Origin: Colwellia echini
GTDB lineage: Bacteria > Pseudomonadota > Gammaproteobacteria > Enterobacterales > Alteromonadaceae
NCBI RefSeq assembly: GCF_002843355.2
Contig: NZ_PJAI02000011.1
Location: forward strand, 1 to 64,000
DNA length: 64,000 bases
Direction: 5' to 3'
Shown: in pieces, positions 8,122 through 17,412 of the stretch
Position numbering within the stretch: the first letter of the stretch is position 1
Layout: each line of letters starts with the position of its first letter
Program-made: the position numbers and the translations under genes
The notes under the pieces: model-generated
What the model was told of the DNA's origin: nothing
The model's input: only the letters and a program-made list of their open reading frames with translations
The model's database searches: none

Positions 8122-9210
8122 TTAGTTCTGTAAATTTACAATAATATTTTTTGTAGTTTTATAAAGAAAATCAGAACGATACTTATCAGAGAAGTCCTTT
8201 ATAGCACATTGATTTAAATAAAGTTTATTTTCGATGATAAAAGTAAGTTTAGCTAATAGTGATTCAGCAGTGTTATTAAAAAACCAAGCATTAACGCCTT
8301 CTTCCATATTCAAAGACTTCCCTACACTTTCTTCAATAAATATCTCACAACCGCACGACATAGCTTCATAAACACCAAGAGCAGCAATACCAAGATGCTC
8401 AGAGCCAATAAATGCAAACCGGTAAGAATTATATAGGCTTGGTAAATCGCCTCCCATATAAGCACGTTGAGACTGGTATAAATTAATATTGTCGGTAATT
8501 ACAGAAAAGTTTTTTTCAATCCTAAGATCGTCTGATTCTAGTAAGCTACACCGACTAGGGTGCATTGTATAAAAGTCATTGTATGCAACAGAACCTAAAA
8601 ATTTATTCTTATACATATGTACTGTTCCCATACAAAGAACACGCTGTTGCCTTTTATTAAATTCTCTATCAAACACTTTGAATCTAGAGCTAACCACGGG
8701 AGGTGATATTATTGTATTTCCTCGGAGTTCAATATTCTCGGAGAGCTTATTATCAAGACAAACTGTGTCTTGGTTGTTAATATAATCTTTATTGTTATAG
8801 CTCAAATGAAAGTGACTGGTTAACCAAACAATTTTAACCCCTCGATTTCTTAGCATAGATATATAAACATCAACTTTATCGGTATGATTTCTAAGGTAAA
8901 CAACCGCGATATCATTTTGTTCGGGCATTATTCTATTAATTTTAACTTCATTAAAAAATTTCCAAAATAAGGTTTCTAAACAATTAACGAAGCTTCTAAC
9001 TACTTTAGGTAAATTACTAAATAGATTAGCCGGTATAACGCCTGATAACGCACAACTTTGAGCTATATTAACTTTGGTTTCACCACTACAAATCTCCTTA
9101 AAGTATGAGTATTTTTTAAGTCCTCTTCTTTTTCTAATGAAAAAACGTAAAGGTGTGAACACCTCATCTGTCATATGAGGATCAACGAGAAATACGCGAG
9201 GAGATTGCAT
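8122..9210 (-). CDS. Probable glycosyltransferase, family uncertain
   Basis: A 362-residue soluble protein without a family I can name firmly. The C-terminal third looks like the donor-binding half of a GT-B enzyme: SEHLGIAALGVYEAMSCGCE, with an acidic residue and a following EGVNAWFFNNTAESLLAKL. The N-terminal half lacks a clear signature. The start overlaps the end of the GT2 gene at 9182 by 29 bp; MQSPRVFLVDPHM is a sensible start, with a later Met at residue 13 as alternative. It most likely adds one sugar of the repeat unit. Confidence 0.65.
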   Translation of the reverse strand: MQSPRVFLVDPHMTDEVFTPLRFFIRKRRGLKKYSYFKEICSGETKVNIAQSCALSGVIPANLFSNLPKVVRSFVNCLETLFWKFFNEVKINRIMPEQNDIAVVYLRNHTDKVDVYISMLRNRGVKIVWLTSHFHLSYNNKDYINNQDTVCLDNKLSENIELRGNTIISPPVVSSRFKVFDREFNKRQQRVLCMGTVHMYKNKFLGSVAYNDFYTMHPSRCSLLESDDLRIEKNFSVITDNINLYQSQRAYMGGDLPSLYNSYRFAFIGSEHLGIAALGVYEAMSCGCEIFIEESVGKSLNMEEGVNAWFFNNTAESLLAKLTFIIENKLYLNQCAIKDFSDKYRSDFLYKTTKNIIVNLQN

Positions 9211-9925
9211 AATAACAAGCCTTAAGAAAGTAAATTGATGATAATTTGATTTTACAAAGAGAAAAAAGTCGTTTGGCTACTTTAAAATGTCCAAGAGAAA
9301 TAAGATGACTTCTTTCTTTAGATAGCCGCATTTGGCTAAGTGAAAATTCATTAGATTGATTATACTCTCTCAATAAAATAGGAGACCAACCTAATTTTGA
9401 ATTATTTTTTAATGTAAAGAAAAATAGCCCCGCGAGTTCATGCCCTCTCAGCTTTCCAATAAAAGGTTTACCGATTATTTTTCTAATAACAAGTAATCTT
9501 TCTCCTGAATTAGCCATTTTAAATAACTGCGCCCAATTACCTTCGACAGAATGTTCTATAGTTGAATTTTCTCTACCATTAGTGCATGTATTAAAAAAAG
9601 CACAATCGATATTGTTTTTTTCTAAATAATCTACAGCCAAAAGCAAGTTACTCTTTATAAGTGTATCATCACTATCTAAAAATATAATATAGGGTTGACT
9701 ACTCATAAAATACCCTCTATTACGCGAAAAGGTTACCCCTCTATTTCGAGTATTGCGAACGATAGTAATCGCGGCATCACTATCAGGAAGTTTTATCTCT
9801 CCCTGCTCTTCTGAAGGAGTGTCGTCAACAATGATAATTTCTTTAATTAATGGGTGTGAACAACTTTCCACTGCCATCAATAAATCTGGATAATTTTTAT
9901 ACGTAGGTATTACAATGCTGAACAT
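9182..9925 (-). CDS. GT2-family glycosyltransferase
   Basis: A 247-residue GT-A glycosyltransferase. It begins MFSIVIPTYKNYPDLLMAVE, typical of family GT2. The aspartates that bind the nucleotide-sugar and metal appear in IIIVDDTPSEE and in IIFLDSDDT, the DXD-like motif. It would transfer one sugar during repeat-unit assembly on the cytoplasmic face. The C-terminus carries basic and aromatic residues but no clear membrane segment. It is AT-rich and overlaps the next gene. Confidence 0.88.
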   Translation of the reverse strand: MFSIVIPTYKNYPDLLMAVESCSHPLIKEIIIVDDTPSEEQGEIKLPDSDAAITIVRNTRNRGVTFSRNRGYFMSSQPYIIFLDSDDTLIKSNLLLAVDYLEKNNIDCAFFNTCTNGRENSTIEHSVEGNWAQLFKMANSGERLLVIRKIIGKPFIGKLRGHELAGLFFFTLKNNSKLGWSPILLREYNQSNEFSLSQMRLSKERSHLISLGHFKVAKRLFSLCKIKLSSIYFLKACYYAISSRISR

Positions 9926-10066
9926 TTTTTTCTCAAAATTGGATGTTTTTAAAATAAAAATTAAAACTTAAACTATATATTGTTATCTATTTTAGAATCA
10001 TGTTTGTAACACACATACAAAAACAAGTTAACAACAAAACTCATAAAATATAACAATACATACTTA

Positions 10067-11050
10067 CTAGTAAATATACCTTTTTGAAGTTAGGGTCCAT
10101 GGTGTTTCTTTACGTTTTAAATCTTTATCTCCCCAATCAAACCATGCAATATAAATAACATCATGATGGCTAATAGTGCGAATTGATTTAATTAATGAGT
10201 TTTTATTAGCCATGAACAAAACAATAGCTGATACAAAGAGGAAGAGCATGAGATTGGAGTACGTCTTAGATATTCTTATTTGTTGGAGAATATTTATTTT
10301 TTGAATTAAAACACCTTTAGACAACACAAACAAAAGTGTAACAACACCTACCCCTATGATTTCCTTACCCTTTTTATTGATTGCAAAATCGAACAATGCT
10401 ACAACGTTATCTAAACTAATTTCAAAACGAGGACTTTGAACTATAGAACTAGTAAAAAGTGAAAAATACGTACATACATAAAAAAAACTCATGACTAAGA
10501 ATAATAAAATAACAAACCGAATAAAAATTTTATAGTTTAATATGAGTGAGCCAATACCAAACAAAATAATTCCTATCGGATGCAGTAAGCCTCCAACTAA
10601 AAAAACAGTTTTTTTAGTTTTCAAAAGTGCTAAAAACCATAATGAAGCTAATGAAGCACCTGAGTAGAAGAACGAAATAATAATTAATAATAAAAAGCTA
10701 AATAACTCTACTAATGAGTAACTTTCAAGCCCATTATCATTTTCCGTATTCTCATAACTAGAAACAATAGAATAGACAGGAAACACAATTAAGAATAATG
10801 ACACAAAGCCTATAGGAATACCTATTCGAGAAGTTATTTCATATAAATAACTAAGTAACCAATATCTTGGTAATACAATTTCACCCAAAAGTAAATCCGC
10901 ATTGTATAGCAACATATCATAAAAATAGTATGCGACTGCATGCGAATAAAAATCAAATCCTGTAGAAGTTGACATAAATACTATAACTGCAAGGACTGAA
11001 ATATATACAGGTTGTTTTTTTAAAGTTAACCTTGGCAGGTACAGTTTCAT
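10067..11050 (-). CDS. Polytopic membrane protein, candidate polymerase (Wzy/EpsG-like)
   Basis: A 327-residue protein with about eight or nine hydrophobic segments, spread from about residue 15 to 285. It has a soluble C-terminal tail with charged residues (SIRTISHHDVIYIAWFDWGD). The topology and position in a Wzx-containing locus fit an O-antigen or EpsG-like polymerase, which are poorly conserved in sequence. No other gene in the locus looks like a polymerase. The assignment is by elimination and topology, not by motif. Confidence 0.55.
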   Translation of the reverse strand: MKLYLPRLTLKKQPVYISVLAVIVFMSTSTGFDFYSHAVAYYFYDMLLYNADLLLGEIVLPRYWLLSYLYEITSRIGIPIGFVSLFLIVFPVYSIVSSYENTENDNGLESYSLVELFSFLLLIIISFFYSGASLASLWFLALLKTKKTVFLVGGLLHPIGIILFGIGSLILNYKIFIRFVILLFLVMSFFYVCTYFSLFTSSIVQSPRFEISLDNVVALFDFAINKKGKEIIGVGVVTLLFVLSKGVLIQKINILQQIRISKTYSNLMLFLFVSAIVLFMANKNSLIKSIRTISHHDVIYIAWFDWGDKDLKRKETPWTLTSKRYIY

Positions 11051-11116
11051 TTAATAATTCTTTAAATATTGTTTTAACATTAATGATATCAAAGGTGGTT
11101 GACCTAATTTAATCAC

Positions 11117-11842
11117 TTATGATTCTTTAGCTATAAAGTCTAAATATTCGGTTGGTATACCACAAAATATAACCTCGTCCCTTGAGATTTTACTGTAATG
11201 AATGTTACTGCCTTTTTCTATCAATAAATTATATAAAGGGGCGATATATAATTCACCTTTTGCCCATTTACTTTTAGGAAGTTTAGTATATTCATTGAAA
11301 GCTATTAAAAAATCCTTGCTGTTCGAAAAGTAATATAACCCTGTACAACATAGATCGGATATAGCCTCTTTCTCTGCTGTTTTAATAACTTTAGTATCTT
11401 TATCATTAAAAGGTTGTGCAAAAGACCAATTATCACCCTCCCCCTGAAAGACTTCTAAGTACCCATCTACATGATCAATAAATTTAGGGAATTTAAAGTT
11501 AGGTCTGAACGTATCGATATTAAAAATAGTAATAGGACCTTCATATGGACAATCATTTAATCCAAGTGCGACTGTCTCTGCCTGCCCTCTTGTTTCTTCA
11601 TCGATAATAGTGATGTGAAATTTAACTATTCCAAGTGCTTTTGCTCTTGCAGTAATGAATTTAGCTGTACAACAAACATCTCTTGCAATAAAAAGAAATG
11701 GAGTATCTTTAAAGTAACCTTTAAAACTTTTTACGGCATGATCAAATAATGTTTCACCGTGGGCTTCAAGCATATATTTAGGCACTTTATAACCAGCTTT
11801 TGTAAATCTAGAGCTTAAACCTGCCATTGGTATAACGATCAT
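11117..11842 (-). CDS. NTP transferase-family sugar/alcohol-phosphate nucleotidyltransferase
   Basis: A 241-residue protein that starts MIVIPMAGLSSRFTKAGYKV, the glycine-rich nucleotide-binding loop of sugar-phosphate nucleotidyltransferases, with KVPKYMLEAHG at the expected substrate region. A conserved NIDTF (about 124-128) supplies the metal-binding aspartate. It would make an NDP-activated sugar or other phosphate ester. Its start overlaps the preceding gene by 4 bp, and it forms a three-gene unit with the fused kinase-like protein and the HAD phosphatase. Substrate unknown. Confidence 0.8.
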   Translation of the reverse strand: MIVIPMAGLSSRFTKAGYKVPKYMLEAHGETLFDHAVKSFKGYFKDTPFLFIARDVCCTAKFITARAKALGIVKFHITIIDEETRGQAETVALGLNDCPYEGPITIFNIDTFRPNFKFPKFIDHVDGYLEVFQGEGDNWSFAQPFNDKDTKVIKTAEKEAISDLCCTGLYYFSNSKDFLIAFNEYTKLPKSKWAKGELYIAPLYNLLIEKGSNIHYSKISRDEVIFCGIPTEYLDFIAKES

Positions 11843-13419
11843 TTTTCGTACCTTTTTAATATTTGATATATTCTAAATGCATTAGCAAATAATGCATCTT
11901 GACGATGTCTATCATCCGCATGTAGAGGTAGCATTGATAGGAATAGTTGTAACTGCATTGCATGTAAATTAATGGCGCTTAAACCATATCTACTACTTAC
12001 CATTTTAATAAACATGGTTTGTGTATCTTTATGTTTAACTTCACCCGATATTGAAAACGATATTTCTTTATCTTTCCAATTAATATTAGTGTGATGATAG
12101 CCAGCTAAAATCCAATCGTACATACCCAATATTGAGTGGCTCAACTTGGCTAAATCATAATTAGTATTACCATAAATTGTCATTTCCCCTGAGGTTGTAA
12201 TTCCTCGTGGGTCAATTGTCTTTATTCTATTAGATCTAAAATCATAAAGAATATTACTAAAACAAAAATCTCCATGCATTAAACTTGGACATTGTTTAAG
12301 GATGGGTAAATACTTATGACTTTCCTTGAGCATACTTGCTATTGAAACTGAAAATTCTTTATTAAAATTCCATTCATCTGATTCATTAATTCCCCGCTCA
12401 TTACAAAAGTCAAGGAGACGTTCAGATGTTTTAGAGCCAAATAAATCATTTATATTTTGATAAACTGCATTTTCAGGAGCGAGTTCTTTTTTACAGTCAT
12501 CGATAAAGTTTAAACAATGTTCCAGAATGTTCTTCCAAATTACATTCGGCATCTCTGAAAATACAAAGAGTTCATTCAGAGCAGTATTATGGAGGTATTC
12601 TAATCGATAACTGAATCTTTTATTTTTAAGCTCCTGACTACCTAAATATTGAGGTATATAGCTTCTTAACATAGGCGGAAGACAGTCAAACCAATTAGCT
12701 TCAGCCTTGATTTTTTTATTTTTAATACTAGATTTTTCAATAAATCTAGTATTAATAGTCAATTCATTAAATGCTCTTTGTGTAGTAAAAGCGGCTTTAG
12801 AATGGTAGTAAGTATTTACATGTCCAAAATCATACCAATCATTAGCTACAATCTGAGATAAACCAATCTCTTTTTTATACCTATTTATGCCTTTAATGAA
12901 ATCCCAACTTTCTTGGGTAATATTTCGAATAAGATTACGTGGCTGACTAAATTTAAAATAACCACAAACCACATTAGTAGATTCGTCCGTTCTTGCCATC
13001 CAGTCAATCGCATTATTATTTACACTCGACCAACGATAATTACTTTTTACTTCGGATACAGCGAGAATATCTTCCCCTTCAGGTAACTTACTGAATAGGG
13101 TGTCTCCAAATAATAAATGCAAAGATGAAGATGGTGGTACTTCGAGTAAATTTAAGCAAGCTACTAACGCTTGCCCCAAGTTTAAATTACTTGGCGTTTT
13201 AAGTATTGAAATATCCTGAGAACTCAACCAACTAAGATCAATGTCATTTAACTCATAATCTTCAGGTACAGATAAATAAATACTAGAACCTTTCGGTGCT
13301 AGTTCTACCTGATGTTGAAAAAGACGGCGATTACCTAAAGGGAGAAAACTTGGTGGTATTAATCCAAACTCAGCATTAAGCTCAGATTGCACATATGAAC
13401 CAGACATGATTAAAAACAT
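11839..13419 (-). CDS. Nucleotidyltransferase-like / APH-kinase-like fusion protein
   Basis: A 526-residue two-part protein. The first 230 or so residues look like a degenerate nucleotidyltransferase (PPSFLPLGNRRLFQHQVEL near the start, and LLFGDTLFSKL). The C-terminal part carries the catalytic loop of aminoglycoside-phosphotransferase/choline-kinase proteins (SLMHGDFCFSNILYD, about residues 385-400) followed by IKTIDPRG, the metal-binding aspartate. It may phosphorylate a small alcohol or sugar that the downstream enzyme then activates, comparable in logic to LicA plus LicC; this is inference. The start at 13419 overlaps the HAD gene by 10 bp; a second Met at 13407 is possible, and neither has a strong ribosome binding site. 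Confidence 0.72.
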   Translation of the reverse strand: MFLIMSGSYVQSELNAEFGLIPPSFLPLGNRRLFQHQVELAPKGSSIYLSVPEDYELNDIDLSWLSSQDISILKTPSNLNLGQALVACLNLLEVPPSSSLHLLFGDTLFSKLPEGEDILAVSEVKSNYRWSSVNNNAIDWMARTDESTNVVCGYFKFSQPRNLIRNITQESWDFIKGINRYKKEIGLSQIVANDWYDFGHVNTYYHSKAAFTTQRAFNELTINTRFIEKSSIKNKKIKAEANWFDCLPPMLRSYIPQYLGSQELKNKRFSYRLEYLHNTALNELFVFSEMPNVIWKNILEHCLNFIDDCKKELAPENAVYQNINDLFGSKTSERLLDFCNERGINESDEWNFNKEFSVSIASMLKESHKYLPILKQCPSLMHGDFCFSNILYDFRSNRIKTIDPRGITTSGEMTIYGNTNYDLAKLSHSILGMYDWILAGYHHTNINWKDKEISFSISGEVKHKDTQTMFIKMVSSRYGLSAINLHAMQLQLFLSMLPLHADDRHRQDALFANAFRIYQILKRYEK

Positions 13420-13790
13420 ATTTTTTCTTTATTAATTAGCTGTGTAATTTCATCAAAGGTAAGTGAATTAAATTCAGATGGCCTAATAGCTCGGTCATCT
13501 ATATAAAACCCATCATGGCCACACCATGGTTTACCTACGATAATTTCATCATACGGGACATTATGCTTATCTAACCAAGCTGTTATAACAGGTAGTGTAT
13601 GTATATTTATTTTTCCAACATTACCTTGGTAGGTTCTCATGTTACGAGCTGTGGCTATAACGATAGAAAAACCGTCATTTTTGTAATTTCTTAACTGCTC
13701 AATAAGAGCAATATTAGGCAATACATTTATATAATCGGATGTATTACCTAAAGTAATAGTACCATCTAAATCAACAATTAATTTCTTCAT
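13410..13790 (-). CDS. Small HAD-family phosphatase of capsule-type loci
   Basis: A 126-residue cap-less HAD-superfamily hydrolase. Motif I is IVDLDGTITLG (about 5-15), motif II TAR near residue 47, a motif III lysine in VGKPWCG and motif IV in YIDDRAIRP. Small HADs like this are common in capsule clusters and dephosphorylate a sugar phosphate or similar intermediate. It is coupled by overlap to the nucleotidyltransferase/kinase fusion gene, so the three probably act in one pathway. Confidence 0.85.
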   Translation of the reverse strand: MKKLIVDLDGTITLGNTSDYINVLPNIALIEQLRNYKNDGFSIVIATARNMRTYQGNVGKINIHTLPVITAWLDKHNVPYDEIIVGKPWCGHDGFYIDDRAIRPSEFNSLTFDEITQLINKEKICF

Positions 13791-13809
13791 TATTAAACCT
13801 ATCTCTGTT

Positions 13810-14859
13810 CTAATTTGTTTTATAACTACTTATATAACTCTTATACCAGGGCATAGCTTTACTAATACCATCTAATATTTTATATTCTGGGGCATAGCCT
13901 AGATTAGTCGTAGCTTTATTAATGTCCGCTTGAGAATGCCGGACATCGCCCGCTCTAAAGTCACGATATATTGGTTGCTGGTTAGCTTCAATACCATTTT
14001 CTTGTAGTGCTAGTTGAATTGATTGATATAACTCGTTTAATGTTGTTCTATCACCTACTGCTACGTTATAGACTTCATCTTTTGCTTCATCGGGTGCAGT
14101 AGCCGCTAAAATATTCATTTGTACGGTATTTTCAATAAAACAAAAATCTCGGCTAGTTTCGCCATCACCATTAATAAATACTTCTTCATCTTTGATCATA
14201 GAAGCAGTCCACCTAGGGATTACTGCGGCATATGCACCATCGGGATCTTGTCGCTGTCCAAATACATTAAAGTAACGTAAACCAATTGTTTTAAAACCAT
14301 AAGTACGGGCATAAACACTGGCGTATAATTCATTAACGTATTTAGTTACTGCATATGGTGAAAGTGGATTACCAATGTTTTCTTCTACCTTTGGCAATGC
14401 AGGGTGATCACCATAAGTAGAGCTACTTGCAGCATAAGTAAAACTTTTAACTTCAGCTTGTTTAGCTGATTCCAACATGGTTAGAAAGCCAGTTATGTTA
14501 GCTGCATTTGTTGTTAATGGGTCTGCTATTGAACGTGGTACTGAACCTAAAGCAGCTTGATGTAAAACATAATCAACAGTGGTGTTTTCAGGGGTTAATG
14601 CCTTTTGGCAATCTTCAGCGTTACGAATATCACCTTCTATAAAGGTAAATTTCTGCCACTGCTCTTCTGTTACTAAGGTTTGCACTTCATCTAAATTACG
14701 CTGATGACCAGTGGCAAAGTTATCTAAACCTACTACTTTTTGGTTAAGTTTTAATAAGTGTTCTAAAAGATTTGAACCGATAAAGCCTGCAACACCTGTG
14801 ATTAACCAGGTTTTAGGAGATGAAAGTAATTCATATTTGATCTTTTCGTAACGAGTCAT
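13810..14859 (-). CDS. tviC: UDP-N-acetylhexosamine 4-epimerase (TviC/WbpP type)
   Basis: A 349-residue extended SDR enzyme that closely follows Pseudomonas WbpP and Salmonella TviC. NAD-binding loop [12 protein letters not shown] lies at about 22-33, the family-specific [15 protein letters not shown] follows, and the catalytic serine and YxxxK appear in [17 protein letters not shown] and [14 protein letters not shown]. It interconverts UDP-GlcNAc and UDP-GalNAc, or their uronic acids. With the dehydrogenase at 15466 it would supply UDP-GalNAcA-type donors for the polysaccharide. A four-helix-bundle gene and tandem heptamers separate the two, where other species usually have them adjacent. 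Confidence 0.93.
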   Translation of the reverse strand: MTRYEKIKYELLSSPKTWLITGVAGFIGSNLLEHLLKLNQKVVGLDNFATGHQRNLDEVQTLVTEEQWQKFTFIEGDIRNAEDCQKALTPENTTVDYVLHQAALGSVPRSIADPLTTNAANITGFLTMLESAKQAEVKSFTYAASSSTYGDHPALPKVEENIGNPLSPYAVTKYVNELYASVYARTYGFKTIGLRYFNVFGQRQDPDGAYAAVIPRWTASMIKDEEVFINGDGETSRDFCFIENTVQMNILAATAPDEAKDEVYNVAVGDRTTLNELYQSIQLALQENGIEANQQPIYRDFRAGDVRHSQADINKATTNLGYAPEYKILDGISKAMPWYKSYISSYKTN

Positions 14860-14883
14860 GGTTTTCCTTTAAATAATAGGGTT

Positions 14884-14939
14884 TAGGTTCTAGGTTCTAG
14901 GTTCTAAGTTCTAAGTTCTAGGTTCTAGGTTCTAGGTTC
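14884..14939. repeat. Eight tandem TAGGTTC/TAAGTTC heptamers
   Basis: Eight 7-bp units, six TAGGTTC and two TAAGTTC in the middle, run without gaps. The last two or so lie inside the 3' end of the four-helix-bundle gene and encode its final residues (EPRT) and its TAG stop. The array sits between the 4-epimerase start and that gene. Related TAGG-rich sequence lies at 15336-15440 and 27566-27718. Confidence 0.95.
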
Positions 14940-15311
14940 TACAGTGTATTGTTCACTTTCTTCTCTAACAAAACCTTTTCTAATTTTTATTAATGCAGCA
15001 ATCATGGCTGATATTTCCTTACATTCAGTTATGATTTTTGTTCCTTCACTTTTATCTATATAGCCAATATCTACCCCAATGTAAGTTTGGGTTAGTAATT
15101 CTCCTGATGAGCCTTTTGCATAATACAAAAAACGAGCTTCTTCTTTGCTTGTTTCTCGCTCCATACCTTCGGCTATATTTGAAGGTATTGATAAAGCAGA
15201 GCGAGTAATTTGATCTTTAAATCCATAATCTTTGCAGGTAGCCATTAGCTTGTATATATTGCTTGCTAACCGTGCTGAACGTTTCCATACGTCTAATTTT
15301 TCAAATTGCAT
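14925..15311 (-). CDS. Four-helix-bundle protein (S23 / 23S rRNA-IVP family)
   Basis: A 128-residue protein with the family pattern: MQFEKLDVWKRSARLASNIY at the start, then QITRSALSIPSNIAEGMERE and a mid-protein EARFLYYAKGSSGELLTQTY. The family takes its name from proteins found in 23S rRNA intervening sequences, but most members are stand-alone and of unknown function; a subgroup (Avd) works in diversity-generating retroelements. No reverse transcriptase or template repeat is visible here. The gene interrupts the tviB-tviC pair, and TAGG heptamer-type repeats flank both ends, which suggests gene and repeats arrived together. Confidence 0.9.
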   Translation of the reverse strand: MQFEKLDVWKRSARLASNIYKLMATCKDYGFKDQITRSALSIPSNIAEGMERETSKEEARFLYYAKGSSGELLTQTYIGVDIGYIDKSEGTKIITECKEISAMIAALIKIRKGFVREESEQYTVEPRT

Positions 15312-15335
15312 TAAAATTCTTTTTTTAAGTTATAG

Positions 15336-15440
15336 GGTTCTAGGAACTAGGCGATAGGTTTTAAGGACTAGGGCCTTATCTTCCTAGGAGCCTAGAACCT
15401 TTACCTTCCCAGTACCTTTAACTTCCTGGTTCCTAGAACC
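15336..15440. repeat. TAGG-rich inverted repeat upstream of the four-helix-bundle gene
   Basis: GGTTCTAGGAACTAGG at 15336-15351 pairs with CCTGGTTCCTAGAACC at 15425-15440, with one G-U-type wobble and no other mismatch. Between them are further partial copies of CCTAGGAGCCTAGAACC. The whole can fold as a branched hairpin in the leader of the four-helix-bundle gene on the minus strand. The words are those of the heptamer array at the other end of the gene. Confidence 0.8.
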
Positions 15441-15465
15441 TTTTTCTTCCTAGCACCTTTTGTCT

Positions 15466-16746
15466 TTATAACCTCATATCTACTGATGATTTATCAAGAA
15501 TGTATTTTAGATCATATAACACATGTTTTTCTTTACCGTATGCACGAATTTTTTCTGCACCAAGTGCTTTAAACTCATTATGACCAACAGCTAAAACAAT
15601 GGCATCGTAAGTATTAAGCTCTACTTCTTTGATTACTGACAAGCCGTATTCGTGCTCTGCCTCTTCGTTTGAACACCAAGGGTCAACAATATCTACATTA
15701 ATGTTGTAGTCTTTTAATTCACTAACAATATCTACCACTTTGGTGTTACGTAAATCAGGGCAATTTTCTTTAAAAGTTAATCCCATGACTAATACTTTAG
15801 CGCCGTCTACTTGAATGCGTTTTTTAAGCATATTTTTAACTAACTCAGCAACTACGTGTTTGCCCATGCCATCGTTTAAACGGCGACCCGCTAAAATCAT
15901 TTCAGGGTGGTAACCAACACTTTGTGCTTTGTGGGTTAAGTAATATGGATCAACACCAATACAGTGACCACCAACCAGGCCAGGACGGAATGGTAAGAAA
16001 TTCCATTTGGTGCCAGCAGCCTCTAGAACTTCTAAGGTATCTATATCAAGTTTATTGAAGATAATAGATAACTCATTAATTAAAGCAATGTTGACATCAC
16101 GTTGGGTATTTTCAATGACTTTTGCCGCTTCTGCTACTTTAATGCTAGATGCTTTATGTGTACCTGCAGTAATTACTGATTTATAAATTTGATCGACAAT
16201 TTCAGCAATTTCAGGAGTTGAACCAGAAGTTACTTTTAAGATATTAGTTACGCGGTGTTCTTTATCACCTGGGTTAATACGTTCAGGAGAATAACCTGCG
16301 AAGAAATCTTGGTTAAAGACTAAACCTGAAACACGCTCTACTTCTGGTATACATGTTTCTTCAGTAGCACCTGGGTAAACGGTAGATTCATAAATAATTA
16401 TGTCATCTTTATTAACCACTTTACCTAACATTTGGCTTGCTTTAACTAGTGGAGTTAAATCAGGTTGTTTATGTGCATCAATAGGTGTCGGCACAGTAAC
16501 TATATATACGTTACAGTCTTTTAAATCATCTACTGTGTATGAATATGACATGTGAGGCGAGTCTTTTAACTCTTCATCGCTAACTTCAAGCGTAGAGTCG
16601 TGACCAGCTAATAGATCATTTACGCGGCTTTGATTAATATCAAACCCTAGGGTTGGATATTTTTTGCCAAATTCAACTGCTAGCGGTAGGCCTACGTAAC
16701 CTAAACCGATAACACCTATTTTTAAACCTTTTAATGATAAATCCAT
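15466..16746 (-). CDS. tviB: UDP-N-acetylhexosamine 6-dehydrogenase (TviB/WbpO type)
   Basis: A 426-residue nucleotide-sugar dehydrogenase of the UDP-glucose/GDP-mannose dehydrogenase family. The NAD-binding loop is [17 protein letters not shown] (about 11-27). [19 protein letters not shown] and the catalytic-cysteine motif [15 protein letters not shown] (about 261-275) are all present, and [15 protein letters not shown] closes the UDP-binding domain. It oxidises the C6 of a UDP-HexNAc twice using NAD. TviB prefers UDP-GlcNAc and WbpO UDP-GalNAc, and the sequence alone does not decide. It precedes the four-helix-bundle and 4-epimerase genes on the same strand. Confidence 0.94.
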   Translation of the reverse strand: MDLSLKGLKIGVIGLGYVGLPLAVEFGKKYPTLGFDINQSRVNDLLAGHDSTLEVSDEELKDSPHMSYSYTVDDLKDCNVYIVTVPTPIDAHKQPDLTPLVKASQMLGKVVNKDDIIIYESTVYPGATEETCIPEVERVSGLVFNQDFFAGYSPERINPGDKEHRVTNILKVTSGSTPEIAEIVDQIYKSVITAGTHKASSIKVAEAAKVIENTQRDVNIALINELSIIFNKLDIDTLEVLEAAGTKWNFLPFRPGLVGGHCIGVDPYYLTHKAQSVGYHPEMILAGRRLNDGMGKHVVAELVKNMLKKRIQVDGAKVLVMGLTFKENCPDLRNTKVVDIVSELKDYNINVDIVDPWCSNEEAEHEYGLSVIKEVELNTYDAIVLAVGHNEFKALGAEKIRAYGKEKHVLYDLKYILDKSSVDMRL

Positions 16747-16832
16747 TATTTGTTCACTTCTTAATATTTAATAATTTATGAAAACTGTTTGTTAGGGAAT
16801 TCCCGCTTACAAATATTTGTTACACATATATC

Positions 16833-16975
16833 TCGCCTGCAGGGCAGCCTCCTACAAAACCTGGTATATCGCCTGCAAGGCAGCCTCTACAAAACCGTTA
16901 TTTCGCCTGCAGGGCAGCCTCCTACAAAAACCCGATATATCGCCTGCACAAAGCCATGGTAAAGCCGCCTACAGT
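16833..16975. repeat. Array C of 23-bp palindrome-cored repeat
   Basis: Units of TCGCCTGCAGGGCAGCCTCC plus TAC start at 16833, 16869, 16903 and 16940, the last degenerate, all in one orientation at 34-37 bp spacing. The lead-in ACAAATATTTGTTACACATA at about 16810-16829 closely matches the lead-in of array D. The array lies between tviB and the HepT-like toxin gene, so arrays C and D flank the toxin-antitoxin pair as direct repeats. Confidence 0.87.
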
Positions 16976-16980
16976 ATATT

Positions 16981-17400
16981 TTACTGTTCTAATGCCTTTA
17001 TGGCTAAGTGACAAAACAACAATATTGATTGATACTTTTCTTCTTTTATAATTAACTTAATAATAGATTTATCTACATTGAGGTAGTCATGTACTAAAGA
17101 ATTACGTAAACCTATAATTTTTCGCCACTCTGTTAGCTCTTTATCACAGATAACATTTAGGTTCTCTAGCGCTGCAAAAGTTTGGTAAGCACTAGTACCC
17201 GACTCTTTCTTAATGGACTTTAACCAGTGTTTGGCTAAGCCTATTGATACTTCTGTTAATAATTGTAATAAACGCTCAGACGCTCGATAATCTCTACTAT
17301 TTAAAACATTTAATTCACTTAACTCTTTTAGTTCAAGTTCATATTCGTTTATGTGAATACGCACTTCTTTTAAATAAAGTTTTAGTCCTTGATCTACCAT
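16981..17400 (-). CDS. hepT: HepT-like toxin (HEPN RNase)
   Basis: A 139-residue all-helical HEPN protein. The RX4HXY motif is R99-NSLV-H104-D-Y106, the RNase active site and also the site where MntA-type antitoxins add AMP groups at the tyrosine. Size and the partner gene 13 bp upstream fit the HepT/MntA toxin-antitoxin system. Active HepT cleaves cellular RNA; here that is predicted from family knowledge. The module is bracketed by arrays C and D and lies between tviB and wzc, so it is probably an insertion in the polysaccharide operon. Confidence 0.88.
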   Translation of the reverse strand: MVDQGLKLYLKEVRIHINEYELELKELSELNVLNSRDYRASERLLQLLTEVSIGLAKHWLKSIKKESGTSAYQTFAALENLNVICDKELTEWRKIIGLRNSLVHDYLNVDKSIIKLIIKEEKYQSILLFCHLAIKALEQ

Positions 17401-17412
17401 TATCGTTACCTG

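Noticed and set aside
14925-15311. Accessory protein of a diversity-generating retroelement
   Set aside because: No reverse transcriptase, template repeat or variable repeat is visible in the window.
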